Shown: one piece after another, positions 23,900 through 33,325 of the stretch
Layout of the letters: the number at the start of each line of letters is the position of its first letter
Numbering within the stretch: the first letter of the stretch is position 1
Source: Clostridiales bacterium
GTDB lineage: Bacteria > Bacillota > Clostridia > Christensenellales > Borkfalkiaceae
Reading direction: 5' to 3'
NCBI GenBank assembly: GCA_015071005.1
Contig: SVIG01000004.1
Location: forward strand, 124,001-188,000
DNA: 64,000 nt
Made by a program: the position numbers and the translations under genes
Notes under the pieces: model-generated
What the model was told of the DNA's origin: nothing
The model's input: only the letters and a program-made list of their open reading frames with translations
Database searches by the model: none

Positions 23900-24496
23900 A
23901 TGCAAAAAAGCACTGCTTTGCGTTGGAAAGAGTTGCTCTTATCCCCAACGCTCGTAGGCAAAAACAAGAGTCATAAGATTGCGTACGTTTCGGTGATGAC
24001 GGCGCTGATTGTCGTCGCGAATATGTTTTTTGAGTTCAAGCTCGCCGATACGCAGTTTTCGCTGACGTTGTTCGTTTCCGCGGTATGCGGCGTGATTATT
24101 GGTCCGCTGTTTGGCTTTGCAGCCTGTTTTTTAGGGGACTTGGCTGGTTTTTTATACAATTCGGGCGGGTTTGCGTATATGCCGTGGATTGGTTTGTCGA
24201 TGGGCTTGACCGCTTTTTTCGCAGGCTTGATTATTGGCGGTATTAAGAGTGAAAAAACTTGGTTTATATACGTAAAGTTGGCGTTGATTTCCCTGCTGAC
24301 GTTCGGGGTTTGTACGGTGGCGATCAACACGACGGCATTTTGGCTGCTCTATTCGAAGGTGAGCTACAAAACCTATTTGGTGACAAGGCTTTTCGTGCAA
24401 GGGCAGATTTGGAATAGCCTATTCAATTACGCGCTTTTGTTTGTTGGAGTACCCGTTTTGGCAAGGGTAAAACCCTTGAAAATCCGCTTAAATTAA
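23900..24496 (+). CDS. folT: folate ECF transporter S component
   Basis: A 198-residue membrane protein with six hydrophobic segments. AYVSVMTALIVVANMFFEF, FAACFLGDLAGFLYNSGGFAYMPWIG and the basic end match FolT-type S components. The THF riboswitch directly upstream supports the substrate. It needs the shared EcfA/A'/T module, which is not in the window. AAGGAGG is 7-8 bases before the ATG. A terminator follows. Confidence 0.9.
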   Translation: MQKSTALRWKELLLSPTLVGKNKSHKIAYVSVMTALIVVANMFFEFKLADTQFSLTLFVSAVCGVIIGPLFGFAACFLGDLAGFLYNSGGFAYMPWIGLSMGLTAFFAGLIIGGIKSEKTWFIYVKLALISLLTFGVCTVAINTTAFWLLYSKVSYKTYLVTRLFVQGQIWNSLFNYALLFVGVPVLARVKPLKIRLN

Positions 24497-24513
24497 CGTA
24501 AAATACAAAATAT

Positions 24514-24549
24514 AAAAATCGTCGAGTTCTACTTGACGATTTTTTATTA
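24514..24549 (+). terminator. terminator after folT
   Basis: Stem AAAAATCGTC/GACGATTTTT with T-rich tail; the next promoter's -35 box lies in its 3' arm. Confidence 0.8.
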
Positions 24550-24561
24550 TTATGCTATAAT
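24533..24561 (+). promoter_or_regulatory. promoter of the lgt cluster
   Basis: TTGACG, 17 bases, TATAAT, about 50 bases before lgt. Confidence 0.82.
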
Positions 24562-24610
24562 AATAAAAGTGCGTTGGACTTTTCCGCGTACAAAAAGGAG
24601 CAAAAACGCT

Positions 24611-25426
24611 ATGTATGATAAAGAGATACTCGGTTTTTTTCACTTATACGGATTGATGATCGGCGTGGGGCTTTTGGCAGCGTTTGCCGTGTTATTTTAC
24701 ACCGCGAAAAAGAAAAAATTCGACGAAAAATTTATTGATTTTGTCTTTTATAACGGCATTGTATCGATTGCCGTGGGCTTTGGTGCGGCGGCGCTTTTCC
24801 AAGCCTTTTATAACTATATCGAGAACCCCGCCGCGGGCTTTAAGGTGGGCGAAGGGATTACCTTTATCGGCGGTTTGATCGGCGGTATCGTATGCTTCTT
24901 GGCGGTATATTTTATTTTCAGAAAACGTTACAAGACCCGTTTGATCGATGTCGTTTCGGCGCTTCCTGCTTGTATTATTATCGGGCATGCGTTTGGACGT
25001 GTGGGCTGTCTTTTTGCAGGCTGCTGCCACGGCGAACCGACGAACGCTTGGTATGGGATTACAATGAATACAATAGAATACGGCAGAGCAAAAGTCGTGC
25101 CTGTGCAGCTCTTTGAAGCGATTTTCCTTTTCGCATTGTTTGCAATTTGCTTTATTTTGACGATGAAAAAGGATTTTAAGCATAATTTGAGTATCTATTT
25201 GACGGGCTACGGACTTTTCCGTTTCATCATCGAGTTTATGCGCGACGATCCGCGCGGTGAGTTTTTGGGCTTGCCCCCGTCGCAGTTTTGGGCGATCGTT
25301 ATGATTTTTGCGGGCGTTGGCGTATATTTCTTGACCGAATATTTGATGAAAAAGCGGAAGGCGGAGCTGGAAGCGGCGGAAAATCTTGAAAGTGTAGAAA
25401 CGAAGAAAACGGAGGAAGAAAAATGA
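24611..25426 (+). CDS. lgt: prolipoprotein diacylglyceryl transferase
   Basis: Lgt attaches diacylglycerol to the lipobox Cys of prelipoproteins in the membrane. The 271-residue protein has seven hydrophobic segments and the Lgt signature HAFGRVGCLFAGCCHGEPT, followed by a second conserved Arg-containing region (LFRFIIEFMRDDPRGEFLG). Start at 24611 uses AAGGAG 10 bases upstream. The stop overlaps the pncB start (ATGA). With lspA two genes later this cluster makes the lipoprotein pathway needed by the four lipoproteins seen in this window. Confidence 0.95.
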   Translation: MYDKEILGFFHLYGLMIGVGLLAAFAVLFYTAKKKKFDEKFIDFVFYNGIVSIAVGFGAAALFQAFYNYIENPAAGFKVGEGITFIGGLIGGIVCFLAVYFIFRKRYKTRLIDVVSALPACIIIGHAFGRVGCLFAGCCHGEPTNAWYGITMNTIEYGRAKVVPVQLFEAIFLFALFAICFILTMKKDFKHNLSIYLTGYGLFRFIIEFMRDDPRGEFLGLPPSQFWAIVMIFAGVGVYFLTEYLMKKRKAELEAAENLESVETKKTEEEK

Positions 25427-26880
25427 GAAATCTCACCCTTTTAACCGATTTATATCAACTCACAATGGGCTACGGTTTTTACCGTCACGACAAGCACGAA
25501 GAGGAAGTCGTGTTCGACTTGTTCTTCCGTAAAAACTCGCTGATCACCTACTCCCTTGCGGCAGGGTTAGAGCAAGCGATGGATTATCTTTTGAATTGGC
25601 GTTTTGACGATGAAGACATCGCCTATTTGCGCTCACTCAAGCTCTTTGACGAGGACTTCTTGGCATACTTAAAAAATATGAAGTTTACGGGGGACGTGTA
25701 CGCGGTGAAAGAGGGTACGCCCGTCTTCCCTGGCGAGCCGATTTTGACGATTAAAGCGCCTTTGATTCAAGCGCAATTCGCGGAAACCGCGCTTTTGAAT
25801 ATCATCAACCACCAAACCTTGATTGCGACGAAATCGTCGAAGATTTGCCGCGCGACGGCAGGGCAAGGGGTTGTGATGGAGTTTGGCTTGCGCAGAGCGC
25901 AAGCGCCTGACGCAGGTATTTATGGCGCGCGCGCGGCGGTGATTGGCGGTTGCGCGTCTACCTCGAACGTGATTGCAGGGCAAATGTTCGATATTCCCGT
26001 AGCGGGCACGATGGCGCATAGCTGGGTAATGGATTATCCCACCGAGTACGAAGCTTTCCGCGCGTATGCGAATGCGTACCCCGATAGCTGTATGCTTTTG
26101 GTGGATACGTACGATACGCTTCGCAGCGGTATGCCCAATGCGATTAAGGTCTTTAAGGAACTCCGCGCGGCGGGGCACGAACCCAAGGGTGTACGCTTGG
26201 ACAGCGGCGACTTGGCGTATCTTTCCAAAAAAGCGAGAAAAATGCTCGACGACGCAGGCTTTGAAAACGCGATCGTTTGCGTTTCGGGGGACTTGGACGA
26301 ACGCTCGATTAGTTCCCTTATCCAACAGGGCGCAAAAATCGGTTCGTGGGGGGTAGGTACGCGTTTAATCACGTCGGAAGATCTGCCTGCACTCGGCGGC
26401 GTGTATAAATTGGCGGCGGTTATTGAGAAGGACGGCACGGTCACGCCGAAGATCAAGCTTTCGGATAACACAGCAAAAATCACGAACCCTGCTTTCAAGA
26501 GCTTGTACCGCTTGTACGACAAGGAAAACGGTATGGCGATTGCCGATTTGATTACGCTCAAAGACGAAACGGTGGACGAAAGTAAGCCGTTGACTCTTTT
26601 CCACCCGATTGAAACTTGGAGAGAACACGAAGTAGAAAATTTCTACGCCGTACCTTTGCAGGAAACGATCGTAAAGAATGGAAAACTCGTCTACGAGTTC
26701 CCCAAGCTTATGGAAGTGCAAGCGTATTCCAAAGCGGAGCTTGCGAAGTTCTGGGAAGAATATTTGCGTTTGGATTTGCCGCAGGTGTACAAGGTCGACT
26801 TGTCGAAAAAACTGCACGATTTGAAATTCGGTATGATAGACGGTATTCGTAAAAAAGCGAAAAAGGAAAGCGAGAAATGA
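25423..26880 (+). CDS. pncB: nicotinate phosphoribosyltransferase
   Basis: 485 residues, NAPRTase family; converts nicotinate and PRPP to nicotinate mononucleotide in NAD salvage. Seen are TDLYQLTMGYGFYRHDK at the N-terminus, the catalytic-His region GTMAHSWVMDYPTEYEAF, and GVRLDSGDLAYLSKKAR. ATGA overlaps link it to lgt upstream and lspA downstream. nadE at 58.4-59.1 kb supplies the final NAD step. Confidence 0.95.
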   Translation: MRNLTLLTDLYQLTMGYGFYRHDKHEEEVVFDLFFRKNSLITYSLAAGLEQAMDYLLNWRFDDEDIAYLRSLKLFDEDFLAYLKNMKFTGDVYAVKEGTPVFPGEPILTIKAPLIQAQFAETALLNIINHQTLIATKSSKICRATAGQGVVMEFGLRRAQAPDAGIYGARAAVIGGCASTSNVIAGQMFDIPVAGTMAHSWVMDYPTEYEAFRAYANAYPDSCMLLVDTYDTLRSGMPNAIKVFKELRAAGHEPKGVRLDSGDLAYLSKKARKMLDDAGFENAIVCVSGDLDERSISSLIQQGAKIGSWGVGTRLITSEDLPALGGVYKLAAVIEKDGTVTPKIKLSDNTAKITNPAFKSLYRLYDKENGMAIADLITLKDETVDESKPLTLFHPIETWREHEVENFYAVPLQETIVKNGKLVYEFPKLMEVQAYSKAELAKFWEEYLRLDLPQVYKVDLSKKLHDLKFGMIDGIRKKAKKESEK

Positions 26881-27542
26881 GTGAAGCATTGTTAGCGAAA
26901 AAACAGAAAAACGCGGCGAATGCGTGGGGCGTATTCTGGTTTGCCGTGTTGATTCTTATCGACTTGGTGTCCAAATTGATTGCGGACGTGTACTTTGCGC
27001 AACCCAATGCGAGCCAAGAAATCACGATTATTCCGAACGTAGCGGTGTTGCGCATGGCATATAACCGCGGTATCTCGTTTGGGGTGGGCTCGGGCGCGTC
27101 GATGGCGGTGAAGCTTTCCGTGCTCATCGGTACGGGCGTTTTGATGCTCATTTTCTCGATCGTGTTTTTCCGCCTGGACAGCAAACGGAAATTTTTGCGA
27201 GTCGCGCTTGTGTTGGTTATTGCAGGCGGTATTGGGAATTTGATCGATAGACTTTACTATCAAGTATGGGATCCTGCAAGCTATCAAGGCGGTTTTAGAG
27301 ACGGTGTGCGCGATATGGTAGATTTGACTTTCTCGTTCATCGGTTTTTCGGCGGTGTGCAACTTGGCGGATTTTTGGATTACCTTCGGTGCGGCGGTGCT
27401 GATTTTGGCGCTCTTATTTTTTGACCGCGACGCGGTGTTCCCCTTAGGGAAATATAGAGCGATGGCAAAGGCGCACGAAGAAGAAACGGAAAAAGCCAAA
27501 GCGGAAAAATTGGCGAAAATGGAAGAAATAAAGAATGGATAA
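26877..27542 (+). CDS. lspA: lipoprotein signal peptidase II
   Basis: Membrane aspartyl protease that removes lipoprotein signal peptides. 221 residues, longer than the usual 150-170 because of an extended N-terminus and a charged C-terminal tail. Four TM segments; NRGISFGV, the first catalytic Asp in GGIGNLIDRLYY and the second in VCNLADFWIT are present. It overlaps pncB by 4 bases and rluD by 8. Confidence 0.95.
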   Translation: MSEALLAKKQKNAANAWGVFWFAVLILIDLVSKLIADVYFAQPNASQEITIIPNVAVLRMAYNRGISFGVGSGASMAVKLSVLIGTGVLMLIFSIVFFRLDSKRKFLRVALVLVIAGGIGNLIDRLYYQVWDPASYQGGFRDGVRDMVDLTFSFIGFSAVCNLADFWITFGAAVLILALLFFDRDAVFPLGKYRAMAKAHEEETEKAKAEKLAKMEEIKNG

Positions 27543-28491
27543 ACGGCTCTTCGTTGCGGAAGACAATTACAAACGTTTGGACTTGTTTTTGAGCGAGCAA
27601 ACGGACGAGTTTACCCGTTCGCGCTTGAAAAAGCTCATCGAGGACGGACACGTTTCCGTGCGCGGAAAGGTGACGACGAAAGCGGGCGCGGATATCAAAA
27701 TCGGCGACGAAGTTGTGTTAGACGTACCCGATGCGGTGGAGTATTCGGTACAGCCCGAAAATATTCCCATTGATATCGTCTACGAGGATAGCGATTTCGC
27801 GGTGGTGAATAAGCCCTGCGGCATGACCGTACACGTCGGCAACGGAAATGAGAGCGGTACGCTCGTCAACGCGCTTTTGTACGCGCTCGAAAGTTTGAGC
27901 GGTATCGGGGGCGTGTTGCGCCCTGGGATCGTGCACCGTATCGACAAGGACACGACGGGGCTTTTGGTCGTTGCAAAAAACGACAAGGCGCACGTTTCGC
28001 TCGCGAGCCAAATTGCACAAAAGACGTGCAAGCGCACCTATTACGCTCTTTTGGAAGGGAACTTAAAAACGGACAGCGGCCGTGTGGTGACGGATATTGG
28101 CAGACACCCGACCGACCGTTTGAAAATGGCGGTTTTACCCGACGGACAGGGCAAGATTGCGATCACCGATTACGAAGTAATCGCTCGTTTTGGCGCGGAC
28201 TTTACCCTTTGTAAATTTGATTTGCAAACGGGGCGCACCCACCAAATTCGCGTACACGCGAAGCACTTAGGGCATCCGATTGCCTGCGATCCCGTGTACG
28301 GGTATAAAAAGCAAAAACTGAAAGGGGACGGGCAACTTTTACATGCACAGCGTTTGGAGCTGACGCACCCGAGTACGGGGGAGAAAATGTCCTTCAACGC
28401 GCCCCTGTCCACGGCTTTTGCGGAAATTTTAAGAAAACTTTGCAAGCAATATGCGGTGGATCAAGCCGCTTTTGACGATATTTTGGAATAA
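27535..28491 (+). CDS. rluD: RluA/RluD-family 23S rRNA pseudouridine synthase
   Basis: 318 residues. An S4 RNA-binding domain (LDLFLSEQTDEFTRSRLKKLI) is followed by the synthase core with the catalytic HRIDKDTTGLLVVAKND and the C-terminal GRTHQIRVHAKHLGHPI. In Gram-positive genomes it usually follows lspA (the ylyB position), as here. Exact target uridines are inferred from family. Confidence 0.92.
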   Translation: MDKRLFVAEDNYKRLDLFLSEQTDEFTRSRLKKLIEDGHVSVRGKVTTKAGADIKIGDEVVLDVPDAVEYSVQPENIPIDIVYEDSDFAVVNKPCGMTVHVGNGNESGTLVNALLYALESLSGIGGVLRPGIVHRIDKDTTGLLVVAKNDKAHVSLASQIAQKTCKRTYYALLEGNLKTDSGRVVTDIGRHPTDRLKMAVLPDGQGKIAITDYEVIARFGADFTLCKFDLQTGRTHQIRVHAKHLGHPIACDPVYGYKKQKLKGDGQLLHAQRLELTHPSTGEKMSFNAPLSTAFAEILRKLCKQYAVDQAAFDDILE

Positions 28492-28519
28492 GAAACGGGA
28501 GTGGAAATTACGCGACGTT

Positions 28520-29854
28520 ATGCTGAAAATTACGAAGGTAAAACGGAATAGCATTGGCAAAGAACTCGGCTTAGAGGTCGGGGATTGTATCGTCGCGTTC
28601 GACGGACATCCTTGCGAGGACGAGCTCGATTATTTGTACTATTGCGAAACGGACGGTTTTTCCATGACGGTACGCGATAAGCGCGGCGAAGGGGAAGTGA
28701 CGGTCGAAATTGAAAAGGACGAAGGGGAAGATTTGGGCTTGGAGTTTGAGAAAAACACCGCCATTCGCACCTGTCATAATCGTTGCGTCTTTTGCTTTGT
28801 CGATCAAATGCCTAAGGGTATGCGCGAGAGCTTGTACGTCAAGGACGACGATTACGGCATGAGCTTTTCGTGCGGAAATTTCGTCACCCTTACCAACCTT
28901 TCGGACGAGGGTTTAGAGCGGATTATTCGCTTGAAGCTTTCCCCGTTGTACGTATCGGTGCATACGTTGAACCCCGAGCTGCGCGTAAAATTGTTGCGAA
29001 ACCGTTTTGCTGGCAAGATTGTCGAGCAAATAAAACGGCTTGTGGAAGGCGGGATACATTTGCATTGTCAAGCGGTGTTAGTGCCGAATGAAAACGATGG
29101 CGAGGAGCTTGCTTATACGGCGCGCGAGCTTTTCAAGTACTACCCTTACGTCGAAGATATCGCGTGCGTGCCAACGGGGCTTACCAAGTACCGCGAGGGC
29201 TTGTACCCGATTGCGGACGTGGACGGAGAGTACAGCGCTAAACTCCTTGATCTCGTAGATGAATTAAACGAAGAATTCGGGGTAAACTTCTTGCTCCCTG
29301 CCGACGAGTATTTCGTTAAGTCGGGGCGGAAGTTCAAGGACGCGAGCTTTTACGGCGACTTTGAACAAATCGAAAATGGGATCGGTATGACGGCAAAATT
29401 CCTTGCCGAAGCGAACACGGCGCTTGCCGAGCTTATCGGAAACGGTGGGGGCAGGTATGCGTTGAAAACGCCGAAAAAGTCCTTAATCGTGTGCGGCACG
29501 AGCGCGGAAGGGCTGAATAGAGAGCTTATAGCGCGTTGCAACGGCAGTATAGAAAGCCTGCACGCGGACGTGCTTGCGGTAGAAAACGATTACTTTGGGC
29601 ATACCGTTACGTGTACGGGACTTTTGACGGGCGTGGATATTTTACGCGCGCTTGAAAAGTACCGCGAAAGGGGCGGCGAGTTTGACGAAGTGGTGTTGGC
29701 TGGCAACGTTTTGAAGGAGTTTGAGGACGTGTTCCTTTGTGGAATGACGTTGAGAGAATTGAAGAAAAAATTAGCTTTTGAGAATATCCGCATCAACCGT
29801 GACGGGGGTTATGGTTTGATAGAAATATTAGCAAGTGACGGAGGTGATAGATAA
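28520..29854 (+). CDS. DUF512 PDZ/radical-SAM-like Fe-S protein
   Basis: 444 residues. A PDZ-like N-terminus (GKELGLEVGDCIVAFDG) is followed by a CHNRCVFCFVDQMPKGMR cluster motif and a TIM-barrel-like core, then the DUF512 C-terminal region (KSLIVCGTSAEGLN ... VVLAGNVLKEFEDVFLCG). Usually found next to der, as here. Role unknown. A copy of the dispersed motif encodes GGGRYALK in the linker before the C-terminal domain. The start at 28520 has no good SD; a few upstream codons could also belong to the protein. Confidence 0.85.
   Translation: MLKITKVKRNSIGKELGLEVGDCIVAFDGHPCEDELDYLYYCETDGFSMTVRDKRGEGEVTVEIEKDEGEDLGLEFEKNTAIRTCHNRCVFCFVDQMPKGMRESLYVKDDDYGMSFSCGNFVTLTNLSDEGLERIIRLKLSPLYVSVHTLNPELRVKLLRNRFAGKIVEQIKRLVEGGIHLHCQAVLVPNENDGEELAYTARELFKYYPYVEDIACVPTGLTKYREGLYPIADVDGEYSAKLLDLVDELNEEFGVNFLLPADEYFVKSGRKFKDASFYGDFEQIENGIGMTAKFLAEANTALAELIGNGGGRYALKTPKKSLIVCGTSAEGLNRELIARCNGSIESLHADVLAVENDYFGHTVTCTGLLTGVDILRALEKYRERGGEFDEVVLAGNVLKEFEDVFLCGMTLRELKKKLAFENIRINRDGGYGLIEILASDGGDR
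29447..29466 (+). repeat. dispersed motif copy 6, sense inside the DUF512 gene
   Basis: Exact GGGGGCAGGTATGCGTTGAA in frame; encodes GGRYALK between domains. Confidence 0.88.
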
Positions 29855-31167
29855 TGGCGAATCCATTGATTGCGTTGGTAGGTAGACCCAACGTGGGGAA
29901 AAGTACCTTTTTTAACAAAGTGGCAGGCAGAAAAATTTCCATTACGGAAGATAGACCTGGGGTAACGCGTGATAGATTATATACGGACGCAGTATGGCGG
30001 GATAAGCATTTCACAATGGTCGATACGGGCGGTATCGAGTTGAAATCGGAAGATATCATGTGGAAAGAAATTGCCAAGCAAGCGGACGTGGCGATTGAAA
30101 CGGCGGACGTAATTTTGTTCTTTACGGACGGAAAGGAAGGGTTGCACCCGTCCGATTACGACGTGGCAGATATCCTTCGTCGCAGCAAAAAACCGGTCAT
30201 TCTCGTCGTGAATAAAATCGACGATTATTCGCCCGATAAGGTGTTTGAGTTCTATTCGTTGGGGCTTGGCGAGCCGTACGCGATTTCCGCGGAGCATTCC
30301 AAGGGGATTGGCGACGTACTCGACGAGGCGATTTTGCATTTCCCCGATACCACGCAAGAGCCCGTGCCGTCCTTGAAAATTGCCGTAGTCGGCAAACCGA
30401 ACGCAGGGAAATCGAGCTTGGTAAATAAGATCCTTGGTCACGAAAGAAGCATCGTCACCCCCATGGCAGGTACGACGCGAGACGCGATCGATACCCTTTT
30501 CTATCGCGGCGACAAGGCGTATACGATCATCGATACGGCAGGTATCCGCAAGAAGAAAAACGTGGACGACGACGTGGAATATTATAGCAATATGCGTGCT
30601 TTTGACGCGGTACGCCGCAGCGACGTGTGCTTGCTCGTGGTGGATAGCGCGGAAGGCTTGACCGAGCAGGACGTAAAGATCATCGGTTACGTACACGAGC
30701 AGGGCAAACCGTCCGTCATCGTTATGAATAAGTGGGATTTGGTGGAAAAGGATACCCACACGGTCAATCGCTTTGAAGAACAGCTCAAAGAAGATTTGAA
30801 ATTCATGGATTACTTTAAGTCCATCTACATTTCGGCAAAGACGGGTCAGCGCGTAGAAAAGATGCTTGCGGCTGTGGACGAAGTGTACGCAAACGCGTCG
30901 TTTAGAGTGCCTACGGGCGAGCTGAACGATTTGATTAGCGACGCGGTAAGATTGCAAGAACCGCCTTCCTATTTGGGTAGAAGAATGCGCGTATTCTTCT
31001 CTTCGCAAGTGGGCGTTTGTCCGCCGCTTTTCGTCTTGCACGTCAACGACGAGCGATTGCTCCATTTCTCTTATGCGAGGTACTTGGAAAACCAAATTCG
31101 CCGCGCGTACGATTTCACGGGCACGCCTATCAAAATCGTCGTGAGAGAAAAGAAGGACGAGGATTGA
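29854..31167 (+). CDS. der: ribosome-assembly GTPase Der (EngA)
   Basis: 437 residues, tandem GTPase domains plus KH-like domain. First G domain: GRPNVGKSTFFNK, DTGG, NKID. Second: GKPNAGKSSLVNK, DTAG, NKWD. The C-terminal KH-like domain ends VREKKDED. Needed for 50S maturation. The start overlaps the last base of the DUF512 stop; GGAGG is 8-9 bases upstream. Confidence 0.97.
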   Translation: MANPLIALVGRPNVGKSTFFNKVAGRKISITEDRPGVTRDRLYTDAVWRDKHFTMVDTGGIELKSEDIMWKEIAKQADVAIETADVILFFTDGKEGLHPSDYDVADILRRSKKPVILVVNKIDDYSPDKVFEFYSLGLGEPYAISAEHSKGIGDVLDEAILHFPDTTQEPVPSLKIAVVGKPNAGKSSLVNKILGHERSIVTPMAGTTRDAIDTLFYRGDKAYTIIDTAGIRKKKNVDDDVEYYSNMRAFDAVRRSDVCLLVVDSAEGLTEQDVKIIGYVHEQGKPSVIVMNKWDLVEKDTHTVNRFEEQLKEDLKFMDYFKSIYISAKTGQRVEKMLAAVDEVYANASFRVPTGELNDLISDAVRLQEPPSYLGRRMRVFFSSQVGVCPPLFVLHVNDERLLHFSYARYLENQIRRAYDFTGTPIKIVVREKKDED

Positions 31168-31220
31168 TTTTTTGGCGGTGAAAATCGCGTTGTATTGCTT
31201 GGAAAATAAGGAAAAAGATT

Positions 31221-31943
31221 ATGAAAGCATTTGATTTTTCACAAAATTGGTGGCAATTTATCGTCATTGCAGTCGTATGCTATTTCGTCGGTTGTTTCAA
31301 TTTCGCGCGCTTGATTTCCAAAATCAAAAAACGCGATATTACCAAAATCGGCAGCGGAAATCCCGGTACGATGAATATGAGCCGAGAATTTGGCTTGAAA
31401 GTGGGCTTGATTACCTTCCTTTGCGATGCGGTGAAGGGCGGTTCGCTTGCCTTGATTAGCTATTTTATCTACCGCGATTATTATTTCGAAGACTCGTTTG
31501 TGCGCGTGTCGGACGTTACGAGATATTTTTGCGGACTGTGCGTAATCATTGGGCATATTTTCCCTGTGACGATGAAGTTTAAGGGCGGGAAGGGTATCGC
31601 TTCCACGCTCGGGCTTTTTTGGTTTTGCCTGCCTTGTGAATGGGGCTGGTGGGCGCTCATTTGCTTTGCACTTTTGGTCGGCGTAGTGTTCTTTATCGCG
31701 TATACCGAATGGGGCTCGCTCGGCTCGCTTTTGGGCGTTTCGGGATTGAGTATTATCCAGCTCGTAATTTTCTTCAAACGGTACGGAAACGTATTCAACG
31801 CGTACTTGGTATGGTTGTACATGCTGATTTTGGCGATTAACGTACTCACGTGGGCGGCGCATCATCAAAATATTGCGCGCTTATTCTCGGGCGAAGAACA
31901 TCATACTTCCGTTAAAAAATTGGCAAAAAAGAAGGTAAAATAA
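31221..31943 (+). CDS. plsY: glycerol-3-phosphate acyltransferase PlsY
   Basis: PlsY acylates glycerol-3-phosphate from acyl-phosphate, the first step of phospholipid synthesis. Motifs GSGNPGTMN and KGGKGIASTLG and five to six TM segments are present. 240 residues, longer than the usual 200 due to a C-terminal extension (HTSVKKLAKKKVK). A reverse-oriented copy of the dispersed motif falls in the last loop and reads FNAYLVW. The spacing der-plsY is typical of Firmicutes. Confidence 0.93.
   Translation: MKAFDFSQNWWQFIVIAVVCYFVGCFNFARLISKIKKRDITKIGSGNPGTMNMSREFGLKVGLITFLCDAVKGGSLALISYFIYRDYYFEDSFVRVSDVTRYFCGLCVIIGHIFPVTMKFKGGKGIASTLGLFWFCLPCEWGWWALICFALLVGVVFFIAYTEWGSLGSLLGVSGLSIIQLVIFFKRYGNVFNAYLVWLYMLILAINVLTWAAHHQNIARLFSGEEHHTSVKKLAKKKVK
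31794..31813 (-). repeat. dispersed motif copy 7, antisense inside plsY
   Basis: Reverse complement carries AAGTACGCGTTGAA; the 5' G-run is not conserved. Encodes F-NAYL on the gene strand. Confidence 0.65.
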
Positions 31944-31963
31944 AATCCATATAGGTAAAGGAT

Positions 31964-33319
31964 ATGAAAGTAATTATTGTTGGTTGTGGTAGGGTTGGCA
32001 ATAACCTCGCCGAGAAATTGAATAATGACGGCAACGAAGTGACGGTCATTGATATGCAAGCGTCGAAGGTGCGCGAAATTACGGGTAGATTCGACGTTAT
32101 GGGCATCATTGGAAACGGCGCTACGCCGAATACTTTGCGTGAGGCTGGGATAAAAAATACCGACCTTTTCATCGCCGTTACGAATTCGGACGAGTTGAAC
32201 TTGCTTTGCTGTATGATTGCGAAAAAGGAAGGGGAATGCCAAACGATTGCGCGTGTTAAAAACCCCGAATACAGCACCGAGTCCGCATACCTTAAAGAAG
32301 AGCTTGGGCTTGCGATGGTCATCAATCCCGAGTACGAAGCGGCGCAAGAAATCGCGCGCGTGCTCCGTTTCCCTGCGGCAATTAAAATTGAGCCGTTTGC
32401 AGGGGGCAGGGTCGAGTTGATTAAGTTTAAGCTTGCCGCGGATAGTCCGATTGTAGGGCTTTCCATTAAGGAAGTGATGATGAAATATCATGCGGACGTA
32501 CTCTTTGCGACAATCGAACGCGGCGAAGAAGCGTATATCGCGAACGGCGACTTCGTCTTTGCGGATAAGGACGTTGTTTCCATTGTTGCGTCGCCGAAAA
32601 ACGCGCACGACTTTTTCTCGACGATTCGTTGCAAAGGGCATTCAATCAAAGACGCGCTTGTGGTAGGCGGCGGCGTAATTACCCATTATCTTTGCGAGAT
32701 TTTGGAAAAATCGAGCTTGGCATTAAAAATTATTGAAAAGGATAGAGAAGTTTGCGACGAATTGGCAGGCTTGTTCCCCAAATTCAATATCATTCACGGC
32801 AAACCCACGGATAAAGAGCTTTTGACGGAAGAAGGTCTTGCGCGGACGGGCGCGTTTGTTGCGCTTGCACAGCAAGACGAAGAAAACGTGCTCCTTTCTC
32901 TTTTTGCGCAGGACGTTGCGAGCGGAAAATTGATTACAAAAATCAATCGCACCGATTACGATAGCGTAATTAGTCGTTTAGATTTGGATACGACGATTTG
33001 TCCCGTCAACATTACGTCCGATCAAATTTTGCGTTATGCGCGCTCCACGCAAAGCACGAGCGGTAGCAACATTGAAACGCTTTATAATATTATCCCTGGG
33101 CAAGTGGAAGCGACGGAATTTATCATCAAGGAAAACTCTCCGATTATCGGCAAACCCTTGTGGGAATTGAAGTTTAAGGAAAACGTACTCGTCGGCGCGA
33201 TTTACCGCAATAAGCAGGTGATCGTTCCGCGCGGCAACGACGTAATTGAAGCGGGGGACGCGGTCGTTATCATTTCCAAAAAACTTGGTATCACCGACGT
33301 TGCGGAAATTTTAAGGTGA
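31964..33319 (+). CDS. trkA: Trk potassium uptake NAD-binding subunit TrkA
   Basis: Two RCK (TrkA-N/TrkA-C) halves in 451 residues: first Rossmann loop VGCGRVGNNLAEKL, second VVGGGVITHYLCEILE, and two TrkA-C domains. Gates the TrkH channel in response to nucleotides. trkH starts 6 bases after its stop. Confidence 0.94.
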   Translation: MKVIIVGCGRVGNNLAEKLNNDGNEVTVIDMQASKVREITGRFDVMGIIGNGATPNTLREAGIKNTDLFIAVTNSDELNLLCCMIAKKEGECQTIARVKNPEYSTESAYLKEELGLAMVINPEYEAAQEIARVLRFPAAIKIEPFAGGRVELIKFKLAADSPIVGLSIKEVMMKYHADVLFATIERGEEAYIANGDFVFADKDVVSIVASPKNAHDFFSTIRCKGHSIKDALVVGGGVITHYLCEILEKSSLALKIIEKDREVCDELAGLFPKFNIIHGKPTDKELLTEEGLARTGAFVALAQQDEENVLLSLFAQDVASGKLITKINRTDYDSVISRLDLDTTICPVNITSDQILRYARSTQSTSGSNIETLYNIIPGQVEATEFIIKENSPIIGKPLWELKFKENVLVGAIYRNKQVIVPRGNDVIEAGDAVVIISKKLGITDVAEILR

Positions 33320-33325
33320 CGGATT

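Noticed and set aside
25690-25712. GACGTGTACGCGGTGAAA in pncB resembling the dispersed motif
   Set aside because: Encodes the native NAPRTase segment GDVYAVKEG; core differs (CGGTGAA).
32402-32424. GGGGGCAGGGTCGAGTTGATT in trkA resembling the motif
   Set aside because: Encodes the usual TrkA GGRVEL segment and lacks GTACG.
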